Shown piece after piece: positions 43,911-53,512 of a stretch of 64,000 bases of DNA (position 1 is the first letter of the stretch; every line of letters begins with the position of its first letter). The stretch is from Kocuria coralli (lineage in GTDB: Bacteria > Actinomycetota > Actinomycetes > Actinomycetales > Micrococcaceae). The DNA lies in the NCBI RefSeq assembly GCF_008831305.1, contig NZ_ML708618.1:84592-148591 (forward strand), read 5' to 3'. The position numbers and the translations under genes are program-made. The notes under the pieces were generated by a model. The model was not told where the DNA came from. It searched no databases and was given only the letters and a program-made list of their open reading frames with translations.

Positions 43911-45046
43911 TCCGCCGACTCGCCCTTGGAGTCGGGATCGCGACAGCAGCAGCGGCTTCCAGTCTCGGCTGGGTGATCGCCCGGCGGCTGACTGCGCCCG
44001 TCGGTCCACGGAAGTTCGACCTCACCATCCGAAGCGTCGAGCACGACGAAGACGGCGACCTGATCGTGCTCGACCGCACCGAGCAGACCACCGCACCCGG
44101 CATCTACAACCTCTGGTTCAAGCACGGAGGCTGGGCGCAACTCTCCACCGAGGTCATCGATCGCGGACCCACCCGCGTCGCCCGCAGGATCACCGGCACT
44201 GCACCTGGCCTCACCCCGAAGGACGGCGACCGTGCCTCATGGAGCGGCATCTACTACGCCACCCCAGTCGACGCCGGACTCCACGCCCGCGACATCACCA
44301 TCACCACCCCCGCAGGACCATGCCCGACCTGGCGCATCGACGGCGACCCCTCGCTCTGGGCGATCCACATCCACGGCCTCGGTAGCACCCGCGCCGGCAC
44401 CCTCCGCGGCGTCCGGGTCGCCACCGAACTCGGCTACACCTCCCTGGTCGTCAGCTACCGCAACACCACAGAAGGACCACGAGTCGGCACCGGCCGAACA
44501 ACCCTCGGCCACACCGAGACGAGCGACGTAGACGAAGCCATCGGATACGCCGTCCGACGCGGAGCCCAACGAATCGTGCTCTTCGGCTGGTCAATGGGCG
44601 CCGCGATCGCCCTCAGACTTGCCAACCACCCGCTACACCAGGCACTCATCGCCGCGCTCGTACTCGACTCACCAGTCCTCAACTGGGCCGAGGTCATCAA
44701 GGCCAACTGCACCCGAAGCGGACTGCCCGCCGCGGTCGGAAACCTCACGATCCCGTGGCTCACCCTCACCCCACTGGCACACACAGTCGGGCTGCCGGGC
44801 CGCATCCCCCTTCGCTCATTCGACTGGACATCCCGAGCCGCGGACCTCACCACGCCGACCCTGATCCTCCACGGCGCCCGCGACGACTCTGTGCCGCTCC
44901 GACTCTCGCAGGCTCTCCGAGCCGCCCGCCCAGACCTTGTTGATCTGGCGACCTTTGACGCCGGCCACACCCTCTGCTGGAACGCCGACCCCGACCGGTG
45001 GCACGAGACAATGACCGCCTGGCTCAAGGCCCGTGTCCCGCGCTGA
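43907..45046 (+). CDS. Alpha/beta hydrolase (lipase/esterase-like) coupled to the membrane protein
   Basis: A 379-residue alpha/beta-hydrolase. The nucleophile elbow is GWSMG (Ser near residue 227), the oxyanion strand HIHGLGSTRAG precedes it, and the acid and His are likely in LILHGARDDSVPL and FDAGHTLCWN. The N-terminus (LALGVGIATAAAASSLGWVI) is a likely membrane anchor. The GTG at 43907 overlaps the upstream stop (GTGA) after GAGGAGG. It may act on lipid or ester substrates at the membrane with its partner. It is the last gene of the regulator cassette; the gap to 45182 holds a promoter for the next operon. Confidence 0.82.
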   Translation: MIRRLALGVGIATAAAASSLGWVIARRLTAPVGPRKFDLTIRSVEHDEDGDLIVLDRTEQTTAPGIYNLWFKHGGWAQLSTEVIDRGPTRVARRITGTAPGLTPKDGDRASWSGIYYATPVDAGLHARDITITTPAGPCPTWRIDGDPSLWAIHIHGLGSTRAGTLRGVRVATELGYTSLVVSYRNTTEGPRVGTGRTTLGHTETSDVDEAIGYAVRRGAQRIVLFGWSMGAAIALRLANHPLHQALIAALVLDSPVLNWAEVIKANCTRSGLPAAVGNLTIPWLTLTPLAHTVGLPGRIPLRSFDWTSRAADLTTPTLILHGARDDSVPLRLSQALRAARPDLVDLATFDAGHTLCWNADPDRWHETMTAWLKARVPR

Positions 45047-45130
45047 TCGGCAGAGCGCACCGACCACCCTCGGCACCCGTCTCGTTCGGCCACGCCCGGA
45101 GAAACCCAGTCCAATCCGCACCTCCACCGG

Positions 45131-45181
45131 TATCATCGTGAGTGTTGGCCTGCCTGGGCCATAGAGCGAGGGAGGACCAAA
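45131..45181 (+). promoter_or_regulatory. Possible promoter and leader of the BREX operon
   Basis: TATCAT at 45131-45136 is a reasonable -10 box. I see no good -35. GGGAGG before the GTG at 45182 is a strong ribosome-binding site. The 135-bp gap from 45047 holds nothing else obvious. Confidence 0.35.
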
Positions 45182-45370
45182 GTGGCTGAGCCGTGGCTGT
45201 CTGCCGACGATATCGCCGCCCACCTCGGGGTCACCAAAGACACCGTCTACACCTGGATCGCCGAAAAGGCCATGCCCGCCCACAAGGTCGGACGCCTCTG
45301 GAAGTTCCAGGCCAGCGAGATCGACGACTGGGTACGACGAGGCGGCGCGGCAGGAGACGACACCCCATGA
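45182..45370 (+). CDS. Small excisionase-type HTH DNA-binding protein
   Basis: A 62-residue protein made of one MerR/excisionase-type winged helix-turn-helix (WLSADDIAAHLGVTKDTVYT followed by IAEKAMPAHKVGRLWKFQAS). It begins with GTG at 45182 behind GGGAGG. It is the first gene before BREX. BREX systems often have a separate regulator (BrxR, a WYL-type protein of about 290 residues); this is far smaller and lacks WYL, so it may be a distinct regulator or a recombination directionality factor that became part of the cargo. Confidence 0.8.
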   Translation: MAEPWLSADDIAAHLGVTKDTVYTWIAEKAMPAHKVGRLWKFQASEIDDWVRRGGAAGDDTP

Positions 45371-45519
45371 AGGCTCGAATGTCAGAGGTTCCTGCTGAGA
45401 TGGGCTTCGCGACGAAGTCCATCGCGGAGCAGAGTCGTAATGCCCCGGTCCGGGTGAATGACGCGATGCGCGTTCGGGAAGGAGGGAGACCGGCAAATGA
45501 CGAGTTCTCGTGTCGCTGA
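45367..45519 (+). CDS. Short 50-residue open frame between the HTH gene and brxA
   Basis: The frame MKARMSEVPAEMGFATKSIA... starts ATGA-overlapped on the HTH stop and ends 22 bp inside brxA. The ATGA coupling argues that it is translated, but there is no conserved domain and the overlap with brxA is in a different frame. It could be a coupling leader or a remnant. Confidence 0.35.
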   Translation: MKARMSEVPAEMGFATKSIAEQSRNAPVRVNDAMRVREGGRPANDEFSCR

Positions 45520-46252
45520 CAGCGACTTCACGCTCGGCACGTTGCGGACGACTGCCAGCCATACGATTGGTATTCCTCACCTGGTGGAGCTTCTCCGCGA
45601 GGTGCCATCTGACGCGCCTGCCGAGCAGTATCGCCAGGCAGTGGTCGAGGGCAACGTCCTCGGACGGCCAACTCTGGCCGGGCGACAGCGTTCGTTCCGC
45701 CACCTGCGCGAGCTGTACTTCCTAGACCCAACTCGCCCTGAGTTCACGGCACTGAGGCGCTTCTGGGACATCGACCCCGCGTCGCAGCTACTCCTTGCGG
45801 GGCTGCTCGCCTTCACCCGGGACGAGGTGCTCCGCGCCTCGTTCGCTGCGGTCGCGGACCTCCCGGCAGGATCGGGCGTGACATCAGCAGACCTCACCGC
45901 CGCGGTCACCGCGCAGTTCGGCAACGAGATGTCGGAATCAACCCTTGGAAAGACTGGCCGCAATACTGGGGCCTGTTGGACCCAGACCGGTCATCTCGCC
46001 GGTCGCACAAAGAAGGTGCGCACCGAGGTGAGTGCTCGCCCGGCCGCTATCGCGTATGCGGCTTACCTCGGTCACCTCGCCGGCGGACGTGGTCTCGGCG
46101 TACTCGACAACCCGTGGTCGCAGATTTTGGGGCTGGCTCCAGGTCGCACGTTGGAGGCGCTGCGTGACGCGCACACCGAAGGTCTCCTTGACCTTCTCGT
46201 TGCCGGCAACGTGGTCGACGTGTCCTTCCCGACTCTCGGCGGTGTCGCATGA
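45497..46252 (+). CDS. brxA: BREX protein BrxA (DUF1819 family)
   Basis: A 251-residue DUF1819 protein. The N-terminus (MTSSRVADSDFTLGTLRTTA) and the region FWDIDPASQLLLAGLLAFTR are typical; the last third contains PAAIAYAAYLGHLAGGRGLGVLDNPW. BrxA is a small DNA-binding protein of the BREX complex and is the usual first gene of type 1 BREX. The ATG at 45497 follows GGAGGGAGACCGGCAA; an upstream in-frame start is possible but lies within the small ORF. It overlaps brxB by 4 bp (ATGA). Confidence 0.9.
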   Translation: MTSSRVADSDFTLGTLRTTASHTIGIPHLVELLREVPSDAPAEQYRQAVVEGNVLGRPTLAGRQRSFRHLRELYFLDPTRPEFTALRRFWDIDPASQLLLAGLLAFTRDEVLRASFAAVADLPAGSGVTSADLTAAVTAQFGNEMSESTLGKTGRNTGACWTQTGHLAGRTKKVRTEVSARPAAIAYAAYLGHLAGGRGLGVLDNPWSQILGLAPGRTLEALRDAHTEGLLDLLVAGNVVDVSFPTLGGVA

Positions 46253-46806
46253 GCCGCGTCTCCGATCTCGTCGATGCCTACAAGTCCGAGTTGTCCCTGA
46301 CATGGAAGGACAACGTATCGGGCGGCGAGCGGGTGTGGATGCTTGTATACCCGCCCGACCTGGAACGACAGATGCGGCATGCTCTGCCGAGCATCGAGTT
46401 GGCGACCACACAAGCGGGACGCGACTGGGGGGTCATCGACGTTACCGATGACTTCGGCCGCTGGCTTTCGTCACACCGACACGCTGAGGCATTCTACGAG
46501 GAGCCAAGCGACCTCACGCAGTCGATCTTGGACCAGTTCGAGACCACGCTCGTCACCCGTATCCGCGAAGCTCTCGAAGCGGCTCCCGCGAACGTCGTCG
46601 TGGTTCTCGTGGGTATCGGCTCGATCTTCCCGTTCCTGCGAGCATCGAGCGTAATCAAGTCCGTTGACTCCGCGGTCACCGGACGCCTTCTCGTTCTCTT
46701 CCCCGGGCTTCACGACCCGGAAACTCATTCATTCCGCTTGCTCGACGCGCGCGATGGGTTCAACTACCGCGCCCGTGTCATCGATCCACAGAAGGACATC
46801 GCGTGA
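46249..46806 (+). CDS. brxB: BREX protein BrxB (DUF1788 family)
   Basis: A 185-residue protein with MSRVSDLVDAYKSEL at the start and LVGIGSIFPFLRASSVIKSV and VLFPGLHDPETHSFRLLDAR in the second half, the pattern of DUF1788/BrxB. BrxB is needed for BREX phage resistance and may bridge PglZ and other subunits. The ATGA and GTGA overlaps on both sides place it in the single BREX transcript. Confidence 0.9.
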   Translation: MSRVSDLVDAYKSELSLTWKDNVSGGERVWMLVYPPDLERQMRHALPSIELATTQAGRDWGVIDVTDDFGRWLSSHRHAEAFYEEPSDLTQSILDQFETTLVTRIREALEAAPANVVVVLVGIGSIFPFLRASSVIKSVDSAVTGRLLVLFPGLHDPETHSFRLLDARDGFNYRARVIDPQKDIA

Positions 46807-49800
46807 CGACCAACAATGACCTCTTCGTCCGGCCTCCACTCAGCTTCGAGATTCCGAACGACGGCGTAACCAATGTGGACCGTCCCGAGGACTCCAACCA
46901 GTGGGACGTCCTCAAGTACGAGCTGGAGAGCTTCGTCTGCGAGGGCGAGTACGAGCACGGCCTCCAGCGCATCCTCGATTCCTACACCGGACATCGGAAT
47001 CGAACGACGCAGCCCGCTGTGTGGGTGTCGGGCTTCTATGGCAGCGGTAAGTCCCACCTCGTTCGAGTACTCCAGCACCTGTGGGCCGATACTAGGTTTC
47101 CGAACGGTGCGACCGCGCGCGGTCTGACGAACATCCCCCAGGGCATCCACGACCAGTTGACGGAGCTGACAACTCTCGGCCGCCGCGACGGTGCCGCACC
47201 GTGGGCGGCAGCAGGTGCACTCGATCGCAGCGGCGACACCCTCAACTCGGTGTTTCTCTCGATCGTCCTCGGCGCGGCAGGACTGCCGACGCGTGTCGCT
47301 CCCGCCCAGGTTGCGCTGTGGCTCGCGGGGAACGGGCACCTCGACGCTGTTCGCGATCACGTCGCGACCAACGGCGGCGACCTCGTCGAGGAACTGGGCG
47401 AGTACAACCTCAGCACGCTGCTCGCGAACGCGATCCTTGCAGCCGACCCGCAGTTTGCCGCGTCGGCCAAGGACGTGCGTGCCGCGCTGCGCAGCCAGTT
47501 CCCGCCGGATACCCGCTCGTTCTCCACGGATGAGACGATCGCGCTGCTCAAGAAGATTCTTGAGTACGTCGGCGATGGCCAGATACCGCCGTCGCTGATC
47601 GTCCTCGACGAGGTGCAGCAGTACATCAGCAGTGACGGCGGCCGAGCGATGGAGGTGCAGAACCTTGTTGAGTCTGTGTCGCGCGAACTGAACGGTCGGG
47701 TGCTGCTTGTAGCTACGGGCCAGCAAGAGTTGACGGCTGATTCGACGCTTCAGAAGATTCAGGACCGTTTCACCGTCAAGGTCGTGCTCAAGAACCAGGA
47801 CGTCGACGCCGTTGTCCGCCGTGTGCTCCTCAGCAAGGAACCTGCCAAGAAGCCTGCTCTTGACGCCACGTTGGCGTCGGTTTCCGGGCAGATTTCCCGC
47901 CAACTCATCGGCAGCCGGATTCAGCACACCGCGGCGGATGACAAGGACCTCGCCGAGGACTACCCGTTGCTCCCGTTGCGTCGTCGTTTCTGGGAGAGCG
48001 TGCTCCGCCAGGCCGACGCTGGCCGCGCCGGTCAGCTGCGCTCCCAGCTCCGCATCGTGCATGAGGCGAACCGCAAGGTCGCTCCCCAGTCAGTCGGCAC
48101 TGTGGTCGGCGCCGATTTCCTCTACTCGCAGAAGAACGAGGACCTTAACGGCGCGGGTCTTCTTCTTAAGGAGACGCAGACGCTCATCCACGAGCAGGGG
48201 CAGAAGGACCCCCTGCGCGGCCGCATCCTCGGCCTCGTCCACCTCATTGGTCTGCTCCCTACATCGGGCCACGGCGACATCGGCGTCCGCGCGACGGCAG
48301 ACCATCTCGTCGACCTCCTCGTCGAGGACCTCTCCCACGACGGGGACCGGCTCCGGCAGCAGGTGCCTGCGGTGCTCGAAGCGCTCGCCGAAGAGGGCGT
48401 CATTCAGCAGGATGGCGAGGAGTTCCGCCTTCAAACTAAGGCGGGCCGCGAGTGGGACGAGGCATTCCGCAGGCACCACGCTCAAGTGACGGACAGTGAG
48501 GTAAGCACAGATCGTGATTCGCTGTTGCTCACTGAGGTCGGACGGTCGATACCCGCTTCGATCCAGCAGGGTCGTGCCAAGGAATCCCGCAAGCTCACGC
48601 TGCACACCGACGCCTCGCTTCCGCCGGAGTCTGATGCGATCCCGGTGTGGCTCCGCTCGGAGTGGGACGAGGGCATAACTGCGAAGCAGTTCGACGAGGC
48701 CGCGCGCAGCCTCGGCATCGAGTCGCCAATCGTTCTCGTACACCTTCCCCGACTCCAGGCTCCAGCGTTCGCCGCGGCAGTCCGCAACAAGCTCGCCGCG
48801 CAGCGCGTGATCGACCAGCACGGAATCCCGCAGGACGACGAGGGTAAGCAGGCACGAAGCGCGATGCAAACCCGCCTCAACCGGGCGACGGATCAGGTAA
48901 ACGCCCATGTTCGTGACGTGATCTCCAAGTCGAACGTACTCCTCGGGGGTGGCACGGCACCGAACGGAATCTCACTGCGCGAACGCATCGAGGCAGGCGC
49001 GCAGTCCGCCGCGACCCGCCTGTTCCCACGATTCTCCGAAGCCGACGACAACCGGTGGCCGCAGGTCATCGCGCGCGTGCGGAGTGGATCGGCGGCCGAC
49101 GCGCTCAAGGCCGTCCAGCACGACGCCGACCCAGAGCAGCACAGCGTCATCAAAGAAGTTCTTAGCCACGTCGGCCCGGCGGGCACGCCCGCGAGTGAGG
49201 TCGAGAAGGCCGTGACATCGAAGCCGCTCGGCTGGCCGCGTGACGCGCTCATGGCCTCCCTCGGCGTACTTCTCGACACAGGAGTGATCCGTGCGACGCT
49301 CAACGGGAGCGACACGACCACGGCCGAAGTACTCAAGCAGACTCGCCTCGGCAACGTGCAACTCCGTCGCGAGGTCACGGTGCTCAAGCCCGCCGAGAAA
49401 ATCCAGGCACGCCAGGTGCTAAGCAACCTCGGCTTCCCAACCGACAACGACGGACTCGTCTCGACCGTCGAACAGGCCGTCCAGTCGCTCATCGTCCGCG
49501 CGAAAGGCGTGAGTGGTCCCGCTCCGCTCCCCGACATCACGGTGCCTGGCAGCATCCAAGTGATCGTGAGCACGTCGGGAAACGACCGCGTGCACGCTCT
49601 GCTGGCAGCGAAGAGCGACCTCACGAGCTTCAACGACCAACTCGGAGACATGGAACGCAGGCTCAAGAGTCGCACGCCTTCGCTCGAACTGGCGCGTTCG
49701 CTTGCGTCCTCGGCCACGGGGCTGGAGTCCGCGTCGGCGGCCCGTGAGCGGCTCGGCGCACTGGCCGCGAGCCGCGATCTCCTCACCGAGGCCGATCCAG

Positions 49801-50261
49801 TCGCTCCGATCGTCAAGGAACTCGCCGAGGCACTCCGCGATGCCATCCACGCAGCAGCAGTTGTGTTGCACGACGCCCGAGCGGCGGCTGTAGCTGGCCT
49901 CGAACGGCAGCCAGCATGGACGGCTCTCGGCGATGCGCAGCGCGAGGCTCTCCTCACGGAACACCATCTCGGGCCCGAGGCGGAGCCCAACCTCGCAGAT
50001 GCAGCCGCCGTCCTGACGGCGGCGCAGGCTCGGCCGCTCCAGGGGTGGGCCGCTGAACTTGACGCCATCCCGCAGAGAGCCTCGCGGGCGCTCGAAGCGG
50101 CTATCCAGCTCACGACACCTGCGGCCAAGATGACCACGGTGCGGGTCTCGGCGGCGAGCCTGAGCAGCGCCGACGAGGTAGAGCGCTACGTCGAGGTCCT
50201 GCGGGTGCAGCTGCTCGACGCACTGAATAGCGGTTATGACACCGTGATGGTGAAGGGTTAA
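46803..50261 (+). CDS. brxC: BREX ATPase BrxC
   Basis: An 1152-residue P-loop ATPase (DUF499-related/BrxC). Walker A is GFYGSGKSHLVRVLQH (near residues 76-91) and Walker B SLIVLDEVQQYISSD (near 265-279), followed by sensor-like VLLVATGQQELTADS. The long C-terminal part contains repeated helical segments and no catalytic motif I can name. BrxC is thought to drive the BREX complex. The GTG at 46803 overlaps brxB by 4 bp (GTGA). Length fits type 1 BrxC (about 1200 residues). Confidence 0.92.
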   Translation: MTTNNDLFVRPPLSFEIPNDGVTNVDRPEDSNQWDVLKYELESFVCEGEYEHGLQRILDSYTGHRNRTTQPAVWVSGFYGSGKSHLVRVLQHLWADTRFPNGATARGLTNIPQGIHDQLTELTTLGRRDGAAPWAAAGALDRSGDTLNSVFLSIVLGAAGLPTRVAPAQVALWLAGNGHLDAVRDHVATNGGDLVEELGEYNLSTLLANAILAADPQFAASAKDVRAALRSQFPPDTRSFSTDETIALLKKILEYVGDGQIPPSLIVLDEVQQYISSDGGRAMEVQNLVESVSRELNGRVLLVATGQQELTADSTLQKIQDRFTVKVVLKNQDVDAVVRRVLLSKEPAKKPALDATLASVSGQISRQLIGSRIQHTAADDKDLAEDYPLLPLRRRFWESVLRQADAGRAGQLRSQLRIVHEANRKVAPQSVGTVVGADFLYSQKNEDLNGAGLLLKETQTLIHEQGQKDPLRGRILGLVHLIGLLPTSGHGDIGVRATADHLVDLLVEDLSHDGDRLRQQVPAVLEALAEEGVIQQDGEEFRLQTKAGREWDEAFRRHHAQVTDSEVSTDRDSLLLTEVGRSIPASIQQGRAKESRKLTLHTDASLPPESDAIPVWLRSEWDEGITAKQFDEAARSLGIESPIVLVHLPRLQAPAFAAAVRNKLAAQRVIDQHGIPQDDEGKQARSAMQTRLNRATDQVNAHVRDVISKSNVLLGGGTAPNGISLRERIEAGAQSAATRLFPRFSEADDNRWPQVIARVRSGSAADALKAVQHDADPEQHSVIKEVLSHVGPAGTPASEVEKAVTSKPLGWPRDALMASLGVLLDTGVIRATLNGSDTTTAEVLKQTRLGNVQLRREVTVLKPAEKIQARQVLSNLGFPTDNDGLVSTVEQAVQSLIVRAKGVSGPAPLPDITVPGSIQVIVSTSGNDRVHALLAAKSDLTSFNDQLGDMERRLKSRTPSLELARSLASSATGLESASAARERLGALAASRDLLTEADPVAPIVKELAEALRDAIHAAAVVLHDARAAAVAGLERQPAWTALGDAQREALLTEHHLGPEAEPNLADAAAVLTAAQARPLQGWAAELDAIPQRASRALEAAIQLTTPAAKMTTVRVSAASLSSADEVERYVEVLRVQLLDALNSGYDTVMVKG

Positions 50262-50263
50262 CC

Positions 50264-53200
50264 ATGGCGCCAGCAATGACTGAGGTCCTCAACTCTGACC
50301 AACGCCGCTTTCTCGACGCCCAGACGCAGCGCGCCCGCGAGGCTGCGCAACGCGCTGCCGAGGATGCTCTGCGCGCTCTCGCGGTCAACGAGCCGAGCCG
50401 TCCGCGCTACTTGAGTGACGAGCAGAACAAGCTCCGGCTTGCGCTCCGCGACAAGGCGCGGCAGCTCGGCGACGAAACCGCACGCGCAGATGCACCGCTC
50501 GCCAACCTGGTGCATGATGTCGCTTACGAGCAGTGGCATCGCTTGCTGTTCGCGCGTTTCCTGGAAGTCAATGGCCTGCTCCGGCATCCGGATTACCGTG
50601 AAATCCCGTTGTCATTGGACGACTGCGGCGATCTCGCTTCTGACCTTGGCGAGCCGGACGCCTGGGCCGTTGCCGCGCGGTTCGCCTCAGAGATCCTGCC
50701 TGGCGTGTTCCGCCTCACCGACCCCGCGGTACAAGTCCGGTTCGCAGCCGAGCACCGTAGTGCGCTTGAGCGCCTCCTTCTTGACATTCCGTCCGAGGTC
50801 TTCACTACGGAGGACGCCCTCGGATGGGTGTATCAGTTCTGGCAGACGTCCGAGAAGAAGCGCGTCAACGAGTCAGGCGTCAAAATCGGCGGGGCAGACC
50901 TCTCGCCCGTCACGCAGCTTTTCACTGAGAACTACATGGTCCGATTCCTGCTAGAGAACTCACTCGGAGCATGGTGGGCCGCACGTCATCCCGCGTCGGC
51001 GCTCCTTGACGGTTGGGAGTATCTCCGCCGCAATGAGGATGGCACTCCTGCCGCCGGTTCGTTCAGTGATTGGCCCGATCGTGCTGCCGACGTGACGGTG
51101 ATGGACCCTTGCTGCGGCTCCGGTCACTTCCTTGTCGCGATGTTCGGCATGCTCTGGCGAATGCGCGCCGAGGAGGAGGGCCTCACGCCGGCCGAGGCAC
51201 AAGATGCGGTCCTCCGCGACAACCTCCACGGGCTCGAACTCGATCCGCGCTGCACCCAGATCGCGGCTTTCAACGTGGCGCTGGAGGCGTGGAAGCAGGG
51301 TGGGTTCCGTGAACTCCCTACTCCGAATATTGCGTGTTCAGGTGTACCGGTGCGGGCAGCGCGCTCAGACTGGGAGGGGCTCGCAGGCGCTGACACCGAG
51401 GTGCGAAGAGCGTTAGGGAGCCTCCACAATGCGTTCCAGAGCGCTGACACCTTGGGATCCCTGGTCAACCCGCGTCAGATCGATTCTGAAGGCGGGCTGT
51501 TTGGGCGAGATCTTTCAATAGGTCTCAATTGGGAGCAGGTCTCTTCAGTATTGACTGCAGCGCTTGGGCGTGAGAACCAGGACAGAACAGTGCTGGGTCA
51601 CGCGGCCCTGGACGTTCTTCGCTCGGCAGAGCTGCTTTCAGGCCGGTACCACCTGGTGGTGACCAACCCGCCATTCTTGGGCTTGGAGAAGCAATCTCCA
51701 GCCCTGGAGTCGTATACTAAGGCAAATTTCGATGTTGCCAAACGCGAGCTCGCCTTGGTCATGCTCATGCGCTCTCTGCAAATGCTTGATGTCAACGGAA
51801 GTTTCGCGATGGTCTTGCCCAGCGATTGGATGCACTACCGGGCGGGACGACAATTCCGTTCCCGCTTGCTGGAAAGCCATACGTTGCGGTTTCTCGCACT
51901 ACTGGGGCTGAACAGCTTCTACACCCCATTGCGAGTGAGTCCGGTCTTAGCCATCGGCGACCTTCGGCCTCCGAGCGGTCACGATGTGGGAACACTCGTA
52001 GTCTCTTCATCAGCACTTTCCGAGAAGCCGCTTGCGCTGAGGGCTTCTCCTGTCGTGCGTCTCCGTCAGTCGTCGTGGCTCGCGTCGCGCGATAGCCGAA
52101 TTACATTGGGCAGCGTGGAGGCGGTTGACCAGGCTGCGACGGCGACGATAGTCGGGGCGTTTGCCGATGCTCGGAATGGCATGTCTGCTGGGGATGGCTC
52201 GCGCTTCGAGAAGTACTTTTGGGAGATCCCGAGGCTGGACCATCGGTGGGAGTTCCTTCAGCACTCGCCCGATGGGGAAGGGCATTACACAGGTCGCAAG
52301 AAGATCGTGCTGTGGGAATCGGAGTCGGGTGCGATGGCGGAGTTGGCAGAGTCGGTCAAGCACCTAAATCATGCTGCGCAGAATTGGCGTCGCGGTAAGC
52401 CGCTTTGGGGCCGGAAAGGCGTGGCGGTGAGCAAGATTGGTGCGAAGACTGCCATCTATCTTGGCGATAGGTTTGATTCTGGGTCATTTGCCATTGTTCC
52501 GAACGACCCGAAGAACGAACTCGCACTTGTGGCATTTGCGCACTCGGGAAACCTTCGGCGGGAACTGGCGAAGATTAGTCCTGGCTTCGCGTTGAGTTCT
52601 CCGCAGACCCTTCTGCAGCTTCCATTCGATTTGGAGCGCTGGCAGTTAGAAGCAGAGCGGCTCTTTCCACATGGGCTTCCAGAACCAACCACATCGGACC
52701 CGACCCAGTGGTTGTTCCCGGGACGCCCAGAAAACTCTGTGCACCCGCTGCTCGTGGCGGTGGCGAGATTGCTTGGATATCGGTGGCATTTCCAAGCCGA
52801 CGACGACCTTGATGACTTCATTGATGGTGACGGCATTGCCAGCCTACAAGCCCTACCGGGTGAGTCTGACCTGGTCACGCGGCTCCGTGAGCTCCTTGCT
52901 GTTGCGTACGGCAGTGAATGGTCGAGTGCCACGGAACGACGATTGGTTATCGAAGCAGGCGGCAAGAACGGGCGACTGGAGGACTGGCTCCGTGACTCGT
53001 TCTTCGCCCAGCATGTGAAGGTATTCGATAACCGACCGTTCCTGTGGCACATCTGGGATGGCCGGAAGGACGGGTTCTCGGCAATTGTCAACTACCACCG
53101 TCTTGATCGGCCAACGCTTGAGAAGCTCACTTTTACCGTCCTTGGCGCATGGATCGACCGGCAGAAGCATGAGGCCCGCGCAGAGCGTCCAGGTGCCGAT

Positions 53201-53512
53201 GCGCGGCTGGCTGCCGCCGAAGAACTTCAGCGCAGACTCCAGCTGATTCTTGGCGGCGAGCCGCCCTATGACGTGTACGTCCGGTGGAAGGAGATGGCCG
53301 AGCAGCCGATCGGGTGGGAGCCTGACGTTGATGACGGGGTTCGTTTGAACATCCGTCCGTTCGTGATCGCCGACGTGCTCCGGTCCAAGGTGAACGTCCA
53401 CTGGCGAAAGGACCGTGGAACAAATCCCGACGGGTCGGAACGGCACAACGATCTGCACCCGACGCTTGAGGAGCGCCGTGCTGCCCGGCGCGAGGCGGGG
53501 GACGCCAAATGA
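50264..53512 (+). CDS. pglX: BREX adenine-specific DNA methyltransferase PglX
   Basis: A 1082-residue N6-adenine methyltransferase. The SAM site is DPCCGSGHFLVAMFGMLWR (near residues 281-299), and the catalytic NPPF is in YHLVVTNPPFLGLEK (near 467-470). Residues about 600-940 should hold the target-recognition region. PglX methylates the BREX motif to mark self DNA. It lies 2 nt after brxC. From about 51.4 to 53.0 kb the gene is visibly poorer in GC than the rest: by my own count, bases 52441-52500 hold 28 G+C of 60, against 43 of 60 at 49921-49980 in brxC. Confidence 0.93.
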   Translation: MAPAMTEVLNSDQRRFLDAQTQRAREAAQRAAEDALRALAVNEPSRPRYLSDEQNKLRLALRDKARQLGDETARADAPLANLVHDVAYEQWHRLLFARFLEVNGLLRHPDYREIPLSLDDCGDLASDLGEPDAWAVAARFASEILPGVFRLTDPAVQVRFAAEHRSALERLLLDIPSEVFTTEDALGWVYQFWQTSEKKRVNESGVKIGGADLSPVTQLFTENYMVRFLLENSLGAWWAARHPASALLDGWEYLRRNEDGTPAAGSFSDWPDRAADVTVMDPCCGSGHFLVAMFGMLWRMRAEEEGLTPAEAQDAVLRDNLHGLELDPRCTQIAAFNVALEAWKQGGFRELPTPNIACSGVPVRAARSDWEGLAGADTEVRRALGSLHNAFQSADTLGSLVNPRQIDSEGGLFGRDLSIGLNWEQVSSVLTAALGRENQDRTVLGHAALDVLRSAELLSGRYHLVVTNPPFLGLEKQSPALESYTKANFDVAKRELALVMLMRSLQMLDVNGSFAMVLPSDWMHYRAGRQFRSRLLESHTLRFLALLGLNSFYTPLRVSPVLAIGDLRPPSGHDVGTLVVSSSALSEKPLALRASPVVRLRQSSWLASRDSRITLGSVEAVDQAATATIVGAFADARNGMSAGDGSRFEKYFWEIPRLDHRWEFLQHSPDGEGHYTGRKKIVLWESESGAMAELAESVKHLNHAAQNWRRGKPLWGRKGVAVSKIGAKTAIYLGDRFDSGSFAIVPNDPKNELALVAFAHSGNLRRELAKISPGFALSSPQTLLQLPFDLERWQLEAERLFPHGLPEPTTSDPTQWLFPGRPENSVHPLLVAVARLLGYRWHFQADDDLDDFIDGDGIASLQALPGESDLVTRLRELLAVAYGSEWSSATERRLVIEAGGKNGRLEDWLRDSFFAQHVKVFDNRPFLWHIWDGRKDGFSAIVNYHRLDRPTLEKLTFTVLGAWIDRQKHEARAERPGADARLAAAEELQRRLQLILGGEPPYDVYVRWKEMAEQPIGWEPDVDDGVRLNIRPFVIADVLRSKVNVHWRKDRGTNPDGSERHNDLHPTLEERRAARREAGDAK

